From Raphanus sativus (Eukaryota; Streptophyta; Magnoliopsida; Brassicales; Brassicaceae), in the NCBI RefSeq assembly GCF_000801105.2, contig NC_079514.1, positions 2,852,001 to 2,916,000 on the forward strand: a stretch of DNA of 64,000 nt, read 5' to 3'. Below the pieces are notes generated by a model, which did no database searches, was not told where the DNA came from, and saw only the letters and a list, made by a program, of their open reading frames with translations. Below, one piece after another: positions 58,141-64,000 of the stretch (position 1 is its first letter; each line of letters begins with the position of its first letter). Made by a program: the position numbers and the translations under genes.

Positions 58141-60959
58141 TGGACAATTAACAAAACTGAAAACCGTCTTCCTATTTGGTTTATATATTAGTCGCTTGCA
58201 AGCTCCGGTTATTGTGTTACCATATTATTTGAACCGAATTTCGAAGTCCTTTTCTTCTTTTTTTTTGGTAAAAGGTCCTCCTATTCTGTATAATAACGAT
58301 TATTTCTACAAAGTAAGTACAATTCATTTTATTCTGCAAGTAATATAATCCTACAACAAAGTTAGATCACGTTGAAGTTCTTTTTTTTTCATAAAAATAA
58401 GTGATATAGCTAAATATACTTACATTTCAAATCAATCATAATTATGTTAACTATTTCTTGTCAGAGGGCTTTCAAGTAGACTACGATTTTTTTTAACTAA
58501 ACTAGAGTACGATTGAAATATGTTATACGCTTATACTCGCCTGACAAACATGTTAATTTCGTTCTCAAAAAAAATGTTAATTTTACTGTCCAATATTTTT
58601 TTCAAATTAGCATATTAGTTTTGAATATAGCTTCACAATATACAAAAACAGTTTTCCACGAATCACTTTTATTTTGTATGAATTGGAAAATAATAACAAT
58701 ATTAAAGAATTGAATGTTTTGTAATTTGTATTCACTCCAGTATTGGGAAACACTTCTGAATCTCTGAGACTGCATTTTCAGTAATCCGGTGTTGTTTTTT
58801 CAAATGGATTTTTTTTCTTTCAAATTGATGGTTTTACAAAATGATAGTTTAGCATAACTCAGATTCCGTCCAAAAACATTAGAGGAAAAGGCACGAAAAA
58901 GTTTATGAAAATAAAAGAAAAAGGGGCGATGTGAATGGATAAATCGATGGATCATATATGTACAAGCAACTAAGCAAGGACCCTATCACAAATCATTGCG
59001 TCTTTGATGAATGCTAAACCCCACGTTACCTTATTTGCTACGGTGAGTGTCACATTTAACGTTTGACTAATATGAATTGTCACCAATAAGAGGAATATAT
59101 TGACACTTATGGCTCATCTTGGTAGCCATTATTTCCTGGTTGAACAAAAAGAAAAAAAAAGTTGATACTGAAATAACGTTGATTTTGGGATCGAACTTGG
59201 TGTTCTATTAAATTTTAACATTCTATTAAATGATACATCACGCATTCCATTATTTTTCCACTTAGCTCGTCTTTCTTTTATGGTAGTTCTATATTTGGAT
59301 TCTTTTGTCATATATAGTGTTTAGAATCCGTTTACAATCCGTTTCATTGTATAATATTGTGGGCTGCTGACACATTTACAATTACAATGCACTTACAACT
59401 ATTGTCTTAGATTTTTTTGGCTCTATAATTGTCTAAGATTCTTTAATGTTTGTTTTTACGTTTTACAACAGTATGATTCGAACTTATACTATAGCAGGTA
59501 ATCAAATTAATTTTGGTGGGAACTAATATTTCTGGGAAAGGGTTAAAGAAATATTTAGAAATTTGAAGGAAATTAGTAACTTTTGACTCGACAGATTATG
59601 ACATGATATCGATTCACAACCCGAATATTCCAGGTATATTCTTTATCTATAATATCAGAAACAGTTCTTTTGTCAACACTTTTAGCAATCCTATTTGCCA
59701 ATATTATACTTCAGTGCTCCTATTTTTGATGAATGCCGAATCATATATCATTGTAGGTTTTAATTCTATTAATTTTCTTATTGATACCATGAGTGATAAA
59801 TCATACGAAAACGATGATTAGTGTCTATTCGAGAACAAGCAATGGATATGAGTCTATCAAACATACGCAAATGTTTCTGGTCTCCTTGATTTTACATAAA
59901 AGGTTATTTCCTCATCATTGAATCTACGTTCATTCATACGTACTATTTTGCACCAGCTAAGACATTAATTGCAACAAAAAAATCGGGTCGGGTGGGGGGG
60001 GGGGGGGGGGTAATCCCTTTAATTCATAGCATGCTTAAGTTTTAACAATACTAAAATGAGATGCATCGATATTTATTTATAATTAATTAGTGCAAAAAGA
60101 TTGAATATATGCGGGCAATATTTTACAGAGTTAACTCCAGCATAAAAGCTTGAGAGTAACGATTTTTGGACTTTTTGTATCTACTTGATTTATTTTTCTT
60201 TATAACCTAAAATATTAATAAGACATGTATATCAAGGCATAAACATTCTGTAGTCCAATAGATCTCCCAATTAGTGCATCACTAATACATATCCACCACT
60301 ATTATAATGCATATTCGCAAACTAAACTTTTTAGAAAACTGAAAAAAAAAACTTAAATTTACTATGCTCGTCTTGAGGTAACTTGTAAAATAAGGTATTA
60401 CTTCAATCTGAAACTGAGTTTTACATCTCTCAAAGGAAAAAAAAAAGAAATGTCGTGAACAGCCGTCGTTTAGGTTAGCAAAAAAAATAGAGAAAAAAAC
60501 GTGTTGAGGCAAATATCCGTTTAGAGTTTCTTATTAATGATGTGATAATAATTTATAAACCCTTAGACCTATATTTATACAGCCTCAAAAAATCCGATTT
60601 CCTTTTCCTAAATAGAAATAGTAATTTTCTTAAATCGAAAAGGCATACCGTACCGCGGGAGTCCCTGCACCCCCAGATGTCAACCTTGATAACGAGTTTC
60701 TGCCCGCACTCGGTCGGACTACGTCTGATCCACAAGTACTGGGCATTTTACTGGTAAATCAGAGATTTAAGACACACAGATGCAACAAAAGATGTGCAGG
60801 TCACTTCTTAAAGAAAAAGAGAAATCTTTTTGGAATTTAATTCAAGAAAACAAATATATTGATTTATGTAGATAATTCTTCGCTAGCTATATATGCCTTT
60901 CCCGATTTATATTTCATAGCAATAAATTATTTCTAATTAGCAACAATAAATAAATAGTA
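58141..60959. other. AT-rich intergenic DNA
   Basis: No gene supported. It contains a 17-G homopolymer at 59994-60010 and a less AT-rich 110-bp patch at about 60640-60755 that may be a decayed coding fragment on the minus strand. The frame at 59603-59821 (72 aa) lacks any supporting signal. Confidence 0.4.
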
Positions 60960-61208
60960 CTCCCTCCGTTTCTAAATAGATGATGTTTTAGGGAGTTTTT
61001 GATGTTTCAAAATAGTTGATGTTTTAGTATACCAATGTACTTTTTATCTTTATCAAAAACTGTGTAACCAATGATAAAATGTATTCTATTTTATGATTGG
61101 TTGAATAATTTTTAATTTATATTTTAATGATATTTTTTAGATTAAAAAACAAGTTTCTTAATAAACGTGCACAATCCTAAAACTTCATCTATTTTGAAAT
61201 AGAGGGAG
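60960..61208. mobile_element. Stowaway-like MITE
   Basis: CTCCCTCCGTTTCTAAATAG on the left and CTATTTTGAAATAGAGGGAG on the right are mutually inverted and flanked by TA; 249 bp with no coding capacity. It has the same terminal consensus as the pair at 55.6-56.2 kb. Confidence 0.75.
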
Positions 61209-64000
61209 TAGTAGTTTTTAACAACTAAATAATATAGAAAGATAAAGTTTACTATTTCAAGAAAAAGTTCCGAAGATTTTGGAACTAATATTTTAATGTA
61301 TGAGGTGGTAGAACAAATATAAGTAGAACGACTTATCGAAACACAAAAGAAAGATATATCATTGCAGACTTGCAGTTCATACCTCAATTATATTCTCTTT
61401 ACCACTAGACGTTTGTTTATAATAGTATCTGTTTAGTGTTTGGCTCATTTACGTTGCCTTTTACTTTGATATATATTTTTGTTAAAAAGGAAAGTAAGTT
61501 GTTTTGTTTTGAAACATTGGTAGATTCCTCCACTACTCAAACCTTTTGGAAAGATAGTGGAAGTGTGCTGCTTAAATGATTTCTGGTCTTCTTTTAAGCA
61601 AAATACTTTAGTCTATGATCTCAAAGGGACGCATATATAAATTTTCAGATATAAAAATAAATGTGGAATAGGGTTTTAGGCTATAAGGAAGGGTGAAAAC
61701 TTAGGCCATCTTGGGTTGTCCAATGCTAAAAGGTTTTTGATATCGTTATAAATTAGGATGCTCCAACCGTTTCTACATGTTTTTTTTTTTTTTTTTTCTA
61801 CATGTTTGATTCTATAGTTAACCCTTTTAAAAAAATTGTATCTATTTTCTATCTTCGTTTTGACAAACATTATAAGTATTCACATTCTAAAGTGAACTTG
61901 GAATATATGTGTAATACATCATATTATAAAAGAAATATCACCAGAATTTTTTGTTGGAACGACTCTCAAGTTAAATATATTTAAAAGTAATGCGGTACTG
62001 GTTCACTAAAAGATGTCTTTTTCTGTGAGTAGGGATGAAAACATACGTATAGTGCAGTGCTCATACATTTTATAAAGTCCTCATGAAGACGTTCTAGAGT
62101 TAGATGCACTTAACTAAGAATACTTTTATATAGGATTAGTGGTACAGAGAAGTACTGCTAGTTAGGATGTCAAAATAAATTAATTTGTTCAACTCTACTC
62201 AGTTCAGTTCATAGTAAATAAACGAATGAGTACAGAAAAATGAGCGGATTTATAGACAAGTTATGTATACTAACCAAATCTGAGGGTAGTTATCAAAATC
62301 CCTCGACAGAAACTAGACAAAGTGAAGATAACTTGGGAAAATATTTTGTGAGAATCGACAACACGAAAAGATAACGTGGACTATACTTTGCAAGTTGGGA
62401 ATAATGGCAATAAAAGCCACTAATGGAAGATCACAAGAGAAAAGGAAGATTTGGTGGGAAATGCCACACTTAAGCTCTCATGAAATTTTTCCTTAAATAT
62501 ATTGAATATTAACTCAATCCAATTACAAAATATTTTGATAATTATGGTGCTGAGTATCTTCGCAATCATATTGACGACCCCAACGATGATGTGCACAGTA
62601 ACATTGTTACTGTGACCACTGAAGTTGTGGCTTCTATGATTCTATCTAATCTGTCAACAATAACATGTGTTTTTTTTGGTGCCAATAAGATGGGCGCAAA
62701 GAAGGCTTCGAAGAATGTATCACATCCATAATTAGTTTTAAAATATCTTCTAATTGAAAGTATATATGTTACAGTTGTTACAAGTAATCTCTCGTGGAGT
62801 AACAGGCTTAAAAAGAAAGATTACTTTCTAGTAGAAAGTTTCTATTGTTACCACCATCAACAACAAACAAAATATGTGGCCATGTTGAGCCAAGTCTTGG
62901 GTTTGACTCTGGTCAATGGTCCCATTACTTTGTGTATGTTAATGTGATGGTTTTAACTTTTAACTTTTAATTTTTAACTAGCACTCTTCTATGGTAGAAA
63001 ACTACAAATCCATTGATGATGCTGCTTATTCAATAATACGTTATACGTGTTAGACTTTACAGAAGTGAGTATCGCAGCTTGTAATAGTTATGTTAGTTTG
63101 GTGGCCAAATCAAACTCCCAAAGGAGTTACATTACAAAAGCCAAGAACGGAAGCAATAAATAAACTCAATCTCTGAATAGCCATCAAAATTGATTAGATG
63201 AAGTCAATTTAGTGAACAACGCCTAGGTGACTAGAAAGCTAAGAATTAAATGAATCGGTAGGCTCGAATTTTTGTGAGATAGCGTATGTTGCTCTGTCGC
63301 CATAATTCATAATTAAATGGTGATCATATAGGTCTGGTCTCAAGCCTACGTACACCAGTAAAGGACATAAAGCCAAGCATGGGAAGATGCATACCACACA
63401 GATAGCCATTAATTTACACATGTAATGCACGTTAATAGACTTTTAGTCATAATTTATTATTTATGATATTTTATACTATTTTTTATACAACTTCAAAATT
63501 TTAATTTGTATTTTATAAATCTAAGAAAAAAATGAGGATACGTTAACAAATATTTGATGTTTATTTCCCTCATACTTTTTTTTACATTTAGCCTCGTTTA
63601 GAGGATCTATCCAACCTTACCAAAAATTAAGGAAAAGACGGTAAAAAAACATTATGAGGAATCACACATGGATTTCCATTCTGTACTTTGGATTCTCCAC
63701 TATAATTTGTAGTACACTATCTTTTGCCAAACATACTACATTTATATTTTTGCAATGGCTTGACAAAAATAGTTTAAGGCATATTGTATAACGTTTCCCT
63801 AAAATCGTGACCCATCGAACAAGTTCTCTCATTTCCCTATTTTCTAACTTAAACGTTTCATCAGTCTCAGTATGTTTATTATTTTAAAGCCAAATTACAT
63901 ATATTTTGAATATGTAAATAGAAAAATCTTGGATAGATATAGTAGTTGAATTTGTAGTCTCTGAAATGATTTAAGTAAATAGAAATTCTTAAATGTTTTA
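61209..64000. other. AT-rich intergenic DNA with possible gene relics
   Basis: No complete gene. About 62530-62665 (plus) reads NYGAEYLRNHIDDPNDDVHS and onward in one frame, with balanced codons unlike the surroundings: a possible exon relic of unknown origin. 63239-63430 (minus) is a 63-aa frame with one hydrophobic segment (ICVVCIFPCLALCPLLVYV); its context gives no support either way. A 17-nt poly-T run is at about 61781-61797. Confidence 0.3.

Noticed and set aside
1..64000. CRISPR array, rRNA, plastid or bacterial sequence
   Set aside because: No regularly spaced identical repeats, no rRNA-like blocks, and all genes are plant nuclear with spliceosomal introns.

Overview
The window is plant nuclear DNA, almost certainly Brassicaceae and probably Brassica or a close relative. 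Evidence: GT-AG introns, AT-rich intergenic DNA, plant retroelements and Helitrons, and a gene set (two AHA2-type plasma-membrane H+-ATPases, a PER45-type peroxidase, HMA3, villin 4) that matches the Arabidopsis thaliana chromosome 4 neighbourhood around AT4G30110 to AT4G30190. The synteny statement is from memory of that map; the gene identities come from reading the proteins.

Layout. 0-1.3 kb: promoter-like DNA and a small secreted-protein ORF with no recognised family. 1.9-6.0 kb: intact H+-ATPase copy A (minus strand, 11 coding exons, 948 aa). 6.0-8.4 kb: its upstream region, folded back on itself and partly repeated again, with a SINE. 8.4-15.1 kb: a nearly complete L1-type LINE with a 16-bp target-site duplication. 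15.3-19.0 kb: remains of a third H+-ATPase (promoter, exon 1, part of exon 2) whose first intron holds a 3.2-kb Helitron. 19.4-24.0 kb: a degenerate minisatellite, a second Helitron carrying exons of phosphatidylserine decarboxylase (PSD1-type), and a MITE containing a SINE. 24.1-29.6 kb: intact H+-ATPase copy B (plus strand, 11 exons, 948 aa), head-to-head with copy A. 31.2-37.6 kb: a complete Ty1/copia LTR retrotransposon with 500-bp LTRs that I read as identical. 37.8-39.4 kb: class III peroxidase (325 aa). 43.2-46.4 kb: HMA3-type P1B-ATPase (754 aa). 47.4-52.1 kb: villin 4 (976 aa, 20 coding exons). 55.6-56.2 kb: nested Stowaway-like MITEs. 57.0-58.1 kb: HMA pseudogene split by a Mutator-type MITE. 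The rest to 64 kb is AT-rich and shows no gene I can support.

Function. The two H+-ATPases energise the plasma membrane, HMA3 is expected to load Cd/Zn into the vacuole, the peroxidase is secreted, and villin 4 bundles actin. They share a neighbourhood, not a pathway. For all five intact genes I placed every splice junction by hand, and the exon lengths sum to uninterrupted reading frames. The most notable part is 1.9-29.6 kb: a local, partly inverted expansion of AHA2 that was later invaded by a LINE, SINEs, MITEs and two Helitrons. The paralogues serve as internal empty-site references for dating and bounding the insertions.
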